64,000 bases of DNA from Flavisolibacter amylovorans (GCF_039541815.1 NZ_BAABGY010000016.1:248001-312000); one strand, 5' to 3'; counted from the first letter of the stretch, positions 49,703 to 57,459 are shown. Numbers and translations are program-made. Notes: generated from the letters alone by a model not told the origin.

Positions 49703-50677
49703 ATGCACCCTACTTACCTCGAGACCACGAAGAATGTATACCGCGAAGCCGCCGAGAGCCCGCAGGTGGGGCTTTGCTGCACCACTACCCCGGTGTGGCA
49801 ATTACCCGGGCTTCGCATCCCGCTCCGGATGCAGCAAATGAATTACGGCTGCGGCTCCACCGTGCACCCGCGCGACCTCGTCAACGATCCGAAGGTGCTT
49901 TATGTAGGCGTCGGCGGCGGTATGGAGCTGCTGCAGTTCTCCTACTTCAGCCGCCAGGCAGCCGGCGTTACCGGCGTGGACGTGGTGGACGAAATGCTCG
50001 AAGCCTGCCGCGGGAACCTGCGCGCCGCCAAGGAGCAGAATCCCTGGTTCCGGTCGGAGTTCATCCGCCTTGTCAAGGGCGACGCGCTGCACCTTCCGGT
50101 GGCCGACGGCTCCATCGACGTGGCGGCGCAAAACTGCCTCTTCAACATCTTCAAACATGAAGACCTGCGGCAGGCGCTGCGCGAGATGTACCGCGTGCTG
50201 AAGCCGCGCGGTCGCCTCGTGCTGTCGGATCCTACCTGCGAGCAGGCGATGCCGCCGCACCTGCAGGAAGATGAGCGCCTGCGCGCCCTTTGCCTCAGCG
50301 GTGCGCTGCCCCTCGATGAGTATATACAGCTGATCACCGACGCCGGCTTCGGCACCGTGGAAATACGGGCCCGCCGTCCGTACCGCATCCTCGACCCGGC
50401 CAACTACGGCACCGACGGGCTGGTCTTCATCGAAAGCGTGGAGGTCTGCGCCATCAAGGACCCGATGCCCGCCGACGGACCCTGCGTGTTCACCGGCCGC
50501 ACGGCCATCTACTACGGCAGTGAAGAGAGCTTCGACGACGGGAAAGGACACGTGCTGCTGCCCAACCAGCCACTGGCCGTATGCGACAAGACCGCCGCTG
50601 CGCTGGAAGCGTTGGGGCGCAACGACATCTATGTTTCAGAAAGCACGTATTTCTACGACGGTGGTGGTTGCTGCTGA
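49703..50677 (+). CDS. arsM: Arsenosugar biosynthesis arsenite methyltransferase ArsM
   Basis: The 324-residue SAM methyltransferase has motif I as VLYVGVGGGMELLQF (about residues 71-85), the acidic GVDVVDEM, and the later QNCLFNIFKHEDL. Arsenic-binding cysteines are suggested by VGLCCTTTP (about 24-32), YGCGSTVH, the DPTCEQA and ALCLSGAL positions, and the C-terminal GGGCC. These features and the layout match the long ArsM form found with ArsS rather than the short detoxifying ArsM. It supplies dimethylated arsenite to ArsS. The ATG at 49703 gives the standard MHPTYLETTKNVYREA start. Its last 25 bp overlap the 3' end of the minus-strand membrane protein gene. Confidence 0.93.
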   Translation: MHPTYLETTKNVYREAAESPQVGLCCTTTPVWQLPGLRIPLRMQQMNYGCGSTVHPRDLVNDPKVLYVGVGGGMELLQFSYFSRQAAGVTGVDVVDEMLEACRGNLRAAKEQNPWFRSEFIRLVKGDALHLPVADGSIDVAAQNCLFNIFKHEDLRQALREMYRVLKPRGRLVLSDPTCEQAMPPHLQEDERLRALCLSGALPLDEYIQLITDAGFGTVEIRARRPYRILDPANYGTDGLVFIESVEVCAIKDPMPADGPCVFTGRTAIYYGSEESFDDGKGHVLLPNQPLAVCDKTAAALEALGRNDIYVSESTYFYDGGGCC

Positions 50678-51015
50678 TGCGGTGCCGCAGCAGCGAGCTG
50701 CTTCTTCACCTTTCGCCAGGAGCCGTAGCCGCTGATGAGCGTAGACGTAGTGATGACGGCGTAGACCCGGAACGGCAGGTTGCGCCCGAAAAGCACGAGG
50801 TAGATGTTGGCCGCATTGAACACGAAGATGGCGGTGAGCGCCGGCCAGAACGGCGATCGCCCGCGCCGGTGGCTGCGCACAAGCCAGGCCACTGCCCAGA
50901 TGAAGAGCGGCGTCGCCACGATGTGGATGCCCACGAACAGCACGGGATCCACGCTGTAGCGCTCGCCGAGCATCGTGTAATAGTTGACAATCTGTTCCCA
51001 GAGCTCTTTCAACAT
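50653..51015 (-). CDS. Small membrane protein within the arsenosugar locus (120 aa)
   Basis: The frame from ATG 51015 encodes a 120-residue protein with three likely helices (about residues 21-42, 56-76 and 80-100; for example VLFVGIHIVATPLFIWAVAW and ALTAIFVFNAANIYLVLF), a basic stretch between the first two (RSHRRGRSP), and a Gln/Pro/Ala tail. I do not recognise the family. It is oriented against the rest of the locus: its 3' end overlaps arsM antisense by 25 bp, and its start is 46 bp from the divergent reductase gene. Upstream in-frame codons run into the reductase gene and are not used. A transport or anchoring role is speculation. Confidence 0.65.
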   Translation of the reverse strand: MLKELWEQIVNYYTMLGERYSVDPVLFVGIHIVATPLFIWAVAWLVRSHRRGRSPFWPALTAIFVFNAANIYLVLFGRNLPFRVYAVITTSTLISGYGSWRKVKKQLAAAAPHQQQPPPS

Positions 51016-51061
51016 TTGTAGAAACCGGGGACCACGGTCCCACGCTTGCAATACTGCCAAC

Positions 51062-52132
51062 ATGAAGCCAAATGACGCCAACGCCGCCCTGCCGCCGGAG
51101 CAACGCCCCTTCCGCGTGCTGCTCCTCGCTGGCTCCGACCGCCGGCAATACAACTGCCCGGGAGTGGACAGCAAGGCACGGACCCTGATGCTGCACATGG
51201 CCAACTCATTGCCCGACGATTGGGAGATCGACTACGAAGACCTCGGCAACGTATACGGCCGCGCGCGCATCCAGAGCTGCAATGCCTGCGTGAGCACCTC
51301 GATGGCCCTCTGCGTGTGGCCCTGCAACTGCTACGAGAAGGGAAGCCGGTCCGAGCCCGACCTCCTCTGGGACCTCGACCTCTATGCGCGCCTCGACATG
51401 GCCGATGCCTGGGCCATCATCGGGCCCATCAACTGGTATGCGCCCTCCTCCAACCTGAAGCTGCTCTTCGACCGGCTCGTGTGCATGAACGGCGGCAACC
51501 CCGACGAGACCACGATCCGGCACAAGGACCCCGAGCTTGCCATGCAACTCGAGCACAGCGCGGAATGGACCGAATTGAGCCGCAACCACCTCGAGGGCCG
51601 CACCGCTGCCTTCTTTTGTTATGGTGATGAAGGCAGCGACGAGCTCGATGCCGAAGGCCGGCCCAAGATCCTGGAGCACAAGCACTACTTCGACCCGGCA
51701 CAGGAACCGTTCCGCAACGAGCGCGATGCCTATGCGCCGCTCGTGTGGCAATGCCGCTACGGGGGCGTGGAAGTGCCCGACCATCTGTGGGCGCATGCCA
51801 CTACCGGCAAGGGTAAGAAATACAGCGAGGACCAGGCCGAGCACGTGATCCGCGAGAACGACTTCATGCAGGCTTTCAATGAATGGACGGCCGACTTCAC
51901 AGCCTTCGTGGCCGCGAAAGGGAAAGTGACGCCGGGCCGCTACCGCGCTTACGGTTACGAGCAACCGCCCCACCTGCTTCAGGAGCTCCGTACCGGCCTC
52001 CGCTCCTGGACGCTCCGCTTCGGCATTCCGCCCCACGGCTCCTCGCCCTGGAAGCAGCAGCAACTCGGCATCAACGACGACGTTACCCTGAACCCCAAAG
52101 AAGGCGAAGGCCAGAAACTCCGCAAGCCATGA
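51062..52132 (+). CDS. Flavodoxin-like NADPH-dependent FMN reductase of the arsenosugar locus
   Basis: The 356-residue protein begins with a flavodoxin/FMN_red fold (about residues 15-190): RVLLLAGSDRRQYNCPGVDSK for the phosphate loop (split: RVLLLAGSDRR, QYNCPGVDSK), WAIIGPINWYAPSSNLKLLFDR for the flavin-binding part (WAIIGPINWYAP, SSNLKLLFDR). Between them is a cysteine-rich loop, SCNACVSTSMALCVWPCNC (about 77-95), with five cysteines, reminiscent of iron-sulfur flavoproteins. The C-terminal 150 residues are specific to this family. The stop overlaps the next start (ATGA). Reduction of arsenic species or electron supply to ArsS is inferred from context. Confidence 0.82.
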   Translation: MKPNDANAALPPEQRPFRVLLLAGSDRRQYNCPGVDSKARTLMLHMANSLPDDWEIDYEDLGNVYGRARIQSCNACVSTSMALCVWPCNCYEKGSRSEPDLLWDLDLYARLDMADAWAIIGPINWYAPSSNLKLLFDRLVCMNGGNPDETTIRHKDPELAMQLEHSAEWTELSRNHLEGRTAAFFCYGDEGSDELDAEGRPKILEHKHYFDPAQEPFRNERDAYAPLVWQCRYGGVEVPDHLWAHATTGKGKKYSEDQAEHVIRENDFMQAFNEWTADFTAFVAAKGKVTPGRYRAYGYEQPPHLLQELRTGLRSWTLRFGIPPHGSSPWKQQQLGINDDVTLNPKEGEGQKLRKP

Positions 52133-52764
52133 ACGCAACCGACGCCCTCATCCTCTTTGTGCGCCGCCCCGAGCGGGGCAAGGTAAAGACCCGCGTGGCG
52201 GCCACCGCCGGCGACGATGCGGCGCTGGCGGTGTATGAGCGGCTCCTCGCCCATACCCATGCCGTTACGCACGGGCTCTCCTGCGACAAGTACGTGTTCT
52301 ATGCCGATGCCATTGTCCGGGACGACCTTTGGGAAGAGGGCTACCACAAGCTGCTGCAGGACCGGACCGACCTCGGCATGCGGCTGTACAGCGCCTTTCG
52401 CCAGGTATTCGGCAAAGGCTACCGCAACGTATGCGTGATCGGCAGCGATTGCCCCGGGCTTACCCAGGCCCTGCTCGAAGACGCCTTCCTCCGCCTCAAC
52501 GACAACGACCTCGTGATCGGGCCCGCCACCGACGGCGGCTATTACCTGCTGGGCATGCGCGGCGGCACACAGGAGCTGTTCGACGACGTGGCGTGGAGCA
52601 CGTCGGGCGTGCTGCGGCAGACGCTTGACAAGGCGCGGACACTCGGGCTTGTCACGGACCTGCTCCCCGCCTGCAGCGACGTAGACACCTGGGACGACGT
52701 GCCTGAAGCCTGGCGAGCGGAGCTTGCTTCCGTCACTTCATCACCCGGAAGCGGCAGCCGGTAG
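52129..52764 (+). CDS. Arsenosugar-associated glycosyltransferase, DUF2064/TIGR04282 type
   Basis: The 211-residue protein is a small GT-A-like transferase of the DUF2064 family: ALILFVRRPERGKVKTRVA (nucleotide-binding start with the G-x-x-K-T-R motif, residues 6-24), VCVIGSDCPGLTQALLEDAF (the metal-binding S-D-C), and LVIGPATDGGYYLLGMRGG. It has no signal peptide or helices. It is translationally coupled to the reductase gene by an ATGA overlap. In arsenosugar loci this enzyme is paired with a second GT (TIGR04283 type), which is present at 55815-56504. It probably takes part in building the ribose-aglycone linkage, which is not biochemically settled. Confidence 0.9.
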   Translation: MNATDALILFVRRPERGKVKTRVAATAGDDAALAVYERLLAHTHAVTHGLSCDKYVFYADAIVRDDLWEEGYHKLLQDRTDLGMRLYSAFRQVFGKGYRNVCVIGSDCPGLTQALLEDAFLRLNDNDLVIGPATDGGYYLLGMRGGTQELFDDVAWSTSGVLRQTLDKARTLGLVTDLLPACSDVDTWDDVPEAWRAELASVTSSPGSGSR

Positions 52765-52820
52765 CAAAGGCGGTGAATGATATACCTACCGCGGCGCATC
52801 TTTGAGCGAACTGATGCTGC

Positions 52821-53720
52821 ATGAAAACCCGTACGCTGCTTTTCCTGTTCCTGCTGTGTTCGCTTTTTGCCGGCGCACAGCCGCTGCGCCTCGCCGTATA
52901 CCAGTATGCCGATAACCCGCGGATACGCAACCTCGAGCCGGTGGCCGCCTACCTGGGGCGCGCGCTCGGCCGGGAAACCACCGTACGCAGCTACCCCGAC
53001 GTGCATGCGCTTATCCGCGGCCTGCAGGCCGGCGAGGTGGACCTTGCCTTCATCAGCACCTTCGGCTACCTGCTGCTCGCCGGCGACAGCCTTTCGCACC
53101 CCATGCGCCCGCTCTGTGCCCTCGCTGCCGACCAACCGCAGGGTCAGTACCGCACGGCTTTCGTGGCCCGCCGGGAAGTCGTGGTAAGCACCTGGCCGCA
53201 ACTGGGCGACCCGGGAGCCGAATCCCTGCGCCTCGCCCTCGTGGCAAGCGGCTCCACCAGCGGCAACCTCGTGCCCCGGCTAATGCTCGGCGGCATCGGG
53301 ATCGGGAAGGCGGACGCTCATTTTGCATCGGTGCGGTACGCCGGTACGCATGCCCGCGCCCTGGAGCTCCTGTTGCGCGATTCGGCCGACGTAGCCGCGA
53401 TGGGCAGCACCGAATGGGAGCGGCTCGACAAGGCCCGGCAAGACCGCCTGCGGTTACTGGCCCTTTCGGAAGACATTCCGCTCGGCCCTGCCCTGGTGAA
53501 CCAGCGCCTGCCTGCCGGCCTGCAAAAAAAGATCGGCCGCTTGCTGATGCGGCTTCCTGCCTCCGACCCCGCTGCGTTCGACGCCCTCAGGGCTGCCTGG
53601 ACCGAGTCGCGCAACGCCACGCGCTTCGATCGGGTAACGCTGGCCGATTACGAGCGCTACCTGCGCTCCTTCGGCAGCAAGACGCCCCTGCAGGCCCTGC
53701 TCCGCTCCCTCGCGCACTAG
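52821..53720 (+). CDS. PhnD-like phosphate/phosphonate-type periplasmic binding protein
   Basis: The 299-residue protein has a Sec signal peptide (MKTRTLLFLFLLCSLFAGAQ) and the PhnD/SBP fold: LRLAVYQYADNPRI, AYLGRALGRETTVRSYPDVH, LQAGEVDLAFISTFGYLLLA, and the ligand-loop SGSTSGNLVPRLML (about residues 150-163). No lipobox is seen, and no ABC permease or ATPase lies nearby, so it may be a sensor or carrier rather than a transporter part. Related proteins bind oxyanions such as phosphonate, phosphite or arsenite-sensing ligands. Its place inside the arsenosugar locus, 56 bp after the glycosyltransferase, suggests an arsenic oxyanion or phosphate analogue as ligand. Confidence 0.82.
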   Translation: MKTRTLLFLFLLCSLFAGAQPLRLAVYQYADNPRIRNLEPVAAYLGRALGRETTVRSYPDVHALIRGLQAGEVDLAFISTFGYLLLAGDSLSHPMRPLCALAADQPQGQYRTAFVARREVVVSTWPQLGDPGAESLRLALVASGSTSGNLVPRLMLGGIGIGKADAHFASVRYAGTHARALELLLRDSADVAAMGSTEWERLDKARQDRLRLLALSEDIPLGPALVNQRLPAGLQKKIGRLLMRLPASDPAAFDALRAAWTESRNATRFDRVTLADYERYLRSFGSKTPLQALLRSLAH

Positions 53721-53751
53721 TGCGATACCGAATTGACGTACCTTTTCGGCG

Positions 53752-54714
53752 TTGCTGTACCGACTGCTCAAAATATATGCACGCGGCGCGATCCGGATCT
53801 TTTGCCGCCACATCGAACTGAACCGGCCGGAGCTCCTGCACGCGGAGGGGCCGCTGCTGCTGGCGGCCAATCACCCCAATTCCTTCCTCGATGGCGTCAT
53901 CATGACCATCCTGCTCGACCGGCCCCTGTATTCGCTGGCCCGCGGCGACGCCTTCGCGCACCCGCTGCTCCGCCGCATCATGAAGCAACTGCACCTGCTG
54001 CCCGTATACCGCACCTCCGAAGGCGTGGAGAACCTGCAACACAACTACAGCACCTTCGCGGCCTGCCAGGAGGTGTTCCGGCAAAAAGGCATCGTGCTCA
54101 TCTTCAGCGAAGGCGGCTGCGTGAACGAATGGCACCTGCGCCCGCTGCGCAAGGGCACGGCGCGGCTCGCGCTCTCGTCGTGGCAGCAGGGCATCCCGCT
54201 CAACGTGATCCCGCTGGGATTCAATTACAACCGCTTCCGGAACTTCGGGAAGAACGTATTTATACGGTCCGGCGCCCCGATCGACCGGGCCGCGGTGGAG
54301 CGGGAACCTACCGAAGGAAAGCAGCTCCTGGAATTCAACAGGCAGCTCCGTGCGCAGCTGGAAGAACTGGTGTACGAGATCGACCCGGACGACCGGGCGG
54401 CACTGCGGCGAAAGGTGGCGGTACCACAGCCCCTTTGGAAGCGGGTGCTGCTCGCGCCTCCTGCACTGGCAGGCGCCGTGCTGCATGCCCCCCTCTACTT
54501 CCCGCTAAAATGGTTCACAGGCGCCCGGTTCAACAACGATCACTTCGACAGCGTGCTGACCGCGCTGCTCTTCCTGCTGTACCCGTTTTACCTCCTGCTG
54601 TGCTTCGGGCTGGCCACCATCTGGCTGCCGGCAGGGGCCGCGCTCTCCGTATTTATACTGATGCCCTTCTTTGCGCGGGCCACCGTGCAGCTGAAGGATC
54701 AGCTCTCGAGCTGA
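53752..54714 (+). CDS. PlsC-family lysophospholipid acyltransferase
   Basis: The 320-residue protein starts at a TTG (53752), because no ATG gives a full domain, and has the acyltransferase catalytic block AANHPNSFLDGVIM (about residues 40-53). The later motifs are RGDAFAHP, VLIFSEGGCVNEWHLRPLRK (the E-G-G block, about 114-133) and VIPLGFNY. The C-terminal part has two or three hydrophobic helices (for example FLLYPFYLLLCFGLATIWL). It probably acylates a glycerolipid at the membrane. Because it lies between the binding protein and the VOC gene of the arsenosugar locus, attachment of acyl chains to an arsenosugar-containing lipid is a plausible but unproven role. Its 3' end overlaps the convergent VOC gene by 16 bp. 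Confidence 0.82.
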   Translation: MLYRLLKIYARGAIRIFCRHIELNRPELLHAEGPLLLAANHPNSFLDGVIMTILLDRPLYSLARGDAFAHPLLRRIMKQLHLLPVYRTSEGVENLQHNYSTFAACQEVFRQKGIVLIFSEGGCVNEWHLRPLRKGTARLALSSWQQGIPLNVIPLGFNYNRFRNFGKNVFIRSGAPIDRAAVEREPTEGKQLLEFNRQLRAQLEELVYEIDPDDRAALRRKVAVPQPLWKRVLLAPPALAGAVLHAPLYFPLKWFTGARFNNDHFDSVLTALLFLLYPFYLLLCFGLATIWLPAGAALSVFILMPFFARATVQLKDQLSS

Positions 54715-55772
54715 GGCGCCCGCGGGCTGAAGCGGAGGCAGCGCAGCATCCAGTCGGGCAGCGGCCGTCCGGCAGGCCGCTTGCGGAGGTCGAGGTACCA
54801 GCCAAGCTTCCTGAGGATGGGCACACGGTGCGTTTCCACGTATTCGATGAGAGTACCGTCGGGGTCCTCGTTATAACAGAAATGGCCGGCGGCCTGCCCC
54901 ATGGAAAAGGAGTCCTCGCTGTTCACGGTCATCGGGTAGCCGGCCGCCGCGCAGCATTGTGCCTGCTGCATCATCCCGCATACGTCGAAGCAGACATGGA
55001 TGAAGCCGAGATCGCCCCAGTAGCGGCCGCCGAAGAGGGGTCCTTCCTGCCTGCCGGGCACCTCCACGAGCTCGAGCTGCGTGGGGCCGAGCAACCGCCC
55101 GAAGGGGCCGGCCACCGGCGCCGACGACCGGAGCAGCGCCCGCCGCAGCGGGCCTTCCGCGCCGGGAAGGCCTTCCAGGTCGGCATAGTGGTTCTCGCCG
55201 CGGAACAGCACTTCATCATAGCCCAGCACGCCTTTGCAGAACTGCAGCGAGCGCTCCATGTCCGAAACGCCCAGCACTACGCCGCAGACGCCTCCTACGG
55301 GCTGCCCGCGGCGCTTTCCGAACCAATAGGGATCCTCCGTCAACTCGAAGCGGTTGCCGTAAGGGTCGGCCACGTACACATGCAGGCGTCCGGCCGGGTC
55401 GGGCGCCACGTCGGTGCACATCGTTACGCCGGCCTCCCGCAGCCTCCGGGCCGCCGCGGCCACATCGCGGCAGCGCAGCTTCACGGCGAATACGCCGGTG
55501 CCGGCCAGGGTCACGGGCTTCGGCGCCGGCTGCGGGCTCCGGCTCGTGTACTGCCAGATCTCGAGCCCGCCGCCGCCCTGCAGGTTCATGGCCAGCAGGG
55601 CATAGCGTTGCTGCACCGTGCCGCCTGTGTAGCGGGTCATGAGGGTGGCCGGCGCCTTGTCCTCGAACAGGATTGTATCGAAACCGAAGTGCTTTTTGTA
55701 CCAGCGAAAGGCCTCGGCCGCCGACGCCACGCCGACGCCGACCTGCTGGATACCGGAACGAATAGGCTGCAT
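54699..55772 (-). CDS. Double VOC-domain protein (glyoxalase/dioxygenase fold)
   Basis: The 357-residue protein has two vicinal-oxygen-chelate modules. The first (about residues 1-150) includes GIQQVGVGVASAAEAFRWYK, TGVFAVKLRCRDVAAAARRL and VYVADPYGNRFELTEDPYWF. The second (about 160-310) includes GVVLGVSDMERSLQFCKGVL, LGFIHVCFDV and FCYNEDPDGTLIEYVETHRV. Metal ligands (the His/Glu pattern) appear to be kept in the second module. The domain pair resembles glyoxalase I or ring-cleavage dioxygenases. The ATG at 55772 is used since the longer frame adds an unlikely 12 residues. It is transcribed together with the TIGR04283-type glycosyltransferase upstream, 42 bp away. Substrate unknown. Confidence 0.82.
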   Translation of the reverse strand: MQPIRSGIQQVGVGVASAAEAFRWYKKHFGFDTILFEDKAPATLMTRYTGGTVQQRYALLAMNLQGGGGLEIWQYTSRSPQPAPKPVTLAGTGVFAVKLRCRDVAAAARRLREAGVTMCTDVAPDPAGRLHVYVADPYGNRFELTEDPYWFGKRRGQPVGGVCGVVLGVSDMERSLQFCKGVLGYDEVLFRGENHYADLEGLPGAEGPLRRALLRSSAPVAGPFGRLLGPTQLELVEVPGRQEGPLFGGRYWGDLGFIHVCFDVCGMMQQAQCCAAAGYPMTVNSEDSFSMGQAAGHFCYNEDPDGTLIEYVETHRVPILRKLGWYLDLRKRPAGRPLPDWMLRCLRFSPRAPQLES

Positions 55773-55814
55773 AAGTAGATATACGGTGAAGGGAAAGGCT
55801 TGGTTCAATCGAGG

Positions 55815-56504
55815 CTACCAGTTGAGGCGGCGCCGGTACTCGTCCACGAGCTCTTCCTGGGAGGCGCCGTTCCGGTAGCGCTGCACCACGGCGTAGTTGG
55901 CGCGCTGCACGCTGAGCCAGCTGTTCTTGTCGTACTTGCGGGCCGATACCAGGGCGCAATCGTTCAGGATCGTGTAGCGTCCTCTTGCCCGCGCGCGGGT
56001 GCAGAACTCATACTCCTCCATGATGCGCATCTCGGAGCGGAAGCCGCCGAGCTCGCGGAAGAGCGGCTTGCGGATAAAGAGCGTCTGGTCGCCGCCCATG
56101 CAGATGAACAGGTCGAAGCGGGTGAACCAGGCATTGAGGCGCAGCAACCATTTGCGGGAGTCGAAACGCGTGCGGTAGCGGCCGAGGTCGTAGCCTTTTT
56201 CAAGGGCGCGCCGGATGTCGGCTACATAGGTGGGTGGCGGGAAGGTGTCGGCGTGCACGAAATACAGCACGTCACCGGCGGCCAGCGCGGCGCCGTGGTT
56301 CATCTGCGCGGCGCGGCCCTTCTGCGGGCTCTGCAATACAACGGCGCCTGCAGCCGCGGCCAATGCGCCCGTGTCGTCGGTGCTGCCCCCGTCGCTTACC
56401 GTGATACCCGCGAGGGCATCGCCGCCGTGCTCGCTCAGGTAGCGGACCAGCGGGCCGATAGTGGCCGCTTCATTGTAGGTGGGAATGATGATGCTGAGGC
56501 GCAT
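55815..56504 (-). CDS. Arsenosugar-associated family 2 glycosyltransferase, TIGR04283 type
   Basis: The 229-residue GT2 protein shows SIIIPTYNEAATIGPLVRYL, TVSDGGSTDDTGALA, the DXD-type motif in YFVHADTFPPP and GGDQTLFIRKPLFRELGGFR. It matches the small soluble GT that is paired with the DUF2064-type enzyme in arsenosugar loci. The last residues (QEELVDEYRRRLNW) are typical. It is transcribed with the double-VOC gene, opposite to the main part of the locus. The two together are probably needed to attach a sugar or aglycone to the arsenoriboside. Confidence 0.9.
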   Translation of the reverse strand: MRLSIIIPTYNEAATIGPLVRYLSEHGGDALAGITVSDGGSTDDTGALAAAAGAVVLQSPQKGRAAQMNHGAALAAGDVLYFVHADTFPPPTYVADIRRALEKGYDLGRYRTRFDSRKWLLRLNAWFTRFDLFICMGGDQTLFIRKPLFRELGGFRSEMRIMEEYEFCTRARARGRYTILNDCALVSARKYDKNSWLSVQRANYAVVQRYRNGASQEELVDEYRRRLNW

Positions 56505-56549
56505 GCGTTACCTGCGTAGTTTTCCTTTCAATTTACCCGCTTTTCACCG

Positions 56550-56812
56550 ATGACGGTTAAAAAGATACAGGTAGGGATCCTGGCGGCCGTGTTCCTGCTG
56601 CACTATGTGCTGGAGCAGCTGCACCCCAAGCGGCCCCGCAACCGATGCTGGCGCTTCAGCCGCGGCAATATCGGCACTGGAATTATCAACGTACTGCTCA
56701 CGCTCCCCCTGGCCACACTCTTCGTGCGTGGCTTCACTGGATCGATGCCAACAGTATCGGCCGCCTCCAGACACTTCCGGCGCCCTTCTGGCTGCGGGTG
56801 CTGTGCAGTTGA
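56550..56812 (+). pseudogene. Remnant of a sterol desaturase/fatty-acid hydroxylase-family gene
   Basis: The frame from ATG 56550 (MTVKKIQVGILAAVFLLHYV, then RNRCWRFSRGNIGTGIINVL) resembles the N-terminal membrane part of sterol-desaturase proteins. After about 56728 a one-base deletion moves the recognisable sequence (WLHWIDANSIGRLQTLPAPF, then WLRVLCS) into another frame, where a TGA ends it at 56812. The histidine boxes of the family are missing. The fragment is about 88 residues in total and cannot be active. It starts 45 bp from the divergent glycosyltransferase start at the edge of the arsenosugar locus. Confidence 0.55.
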
Positions 56813-56877
56813 AGGACCAAACAGATACCCGGATGTGCAGTGTCCGCCGTCGCAAAGGAATCGGTATATTCGTTTTC

Positions 56878-57459
56878 ATGCCTCAATTGCCAACTGCTTC
56901 AAACCTTCACGAAATCGCCCGGATAGAAGGATCGAAGCGGCTTCTCGGTAATTCCTTTCAAATTCCGTCCATCAAGCCGACCGCAGCTTACCGTTCGAAG
57001 ATCGTACCCGATTCTGCGTGCACCAGCCATACATTTACCCCGAATCTTCTGCGTTCCGTTGTCATAGCAGGGCTCATCGGAACAATCCCGCTCGGGATAT
57101 TAATGAACCAGTCGTCCCTATTGACTGGAGCAGAACGCTTATATGTGCCGCTCGCCACCGCGGCAATCTTCATTGGCGTATGCGCGCTGTTCATAGGAAT
57201 AACAACCAAGCCAGTTGTATTGCTACTGAATCCGGAAGGCATGTCCATCAATGGTCATTTCGTATCCTGGAGCGGGATTCGCGATACGGCGATCCTCCGG
57301 ATGAAAGTGGGAAAAAACAAAAGTGATTACCTGGTTACTTGGCTACGCGACGAGCGTTACCTCCTTACCGACCTTGGCTGTTTCGTGAGATTCCGCGTAG
57401 GCGGCATTCGTGGGGAATTGGCGGCCTATATCGAATACTTCCGGGCAAAAGCGACTTGA
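56878..57459 (+). CDS. Two-helix membrane protein with PH-like C-terminal domain, unknown function
   Basis: The 193-residue protein from ATG 56878 has a hydrophilic start, two adjacent hydrophobic helices (about residues 60-80 and 90-112; SVVIAGLIGTIPLGILMN, LATAAIFIGVCALFIGITT) and a C-terminal beta-rich domain (PVVLLLNPEGMSINGHFVSW, YLLTDLGCFVRF) resembling the PH-like part of YcxB/STM3941-type proteins. Its base composition is visibly lower in G+C than all its neighbours, which suggests recent acquisition. Some upstream frame would be possible but crosses the desaturase remnant. No function can be proposed. Confidence 0.6.
   Translation: MPQLPTASNLHEIARIEGSKRLLGNSFQIPSIKPTAAYRSKIVPDSACTSHTFTPNLLRSVVIAGLIGTIPLGILMNQSSLLTGAERLYVPLATAAIFIGVCALFIGITTKPVVLLLNPEGMSINGHFVSWSGIRDTAILRMKVGKNKSDYLVTWLRDERYLLTDLGCFVRFRVGGIRGELAAYIEYFRAKAT

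Noticed and set aside
53733..55778. Plus-strand open frame of 681 codons across the acyltransferase and VOC genes
   Set aside because: It is out of frame with the acyltransferase and antisense to the VOC gene, both of which show conserved motifs; the frame is Arg/Ala/Pro-rich.
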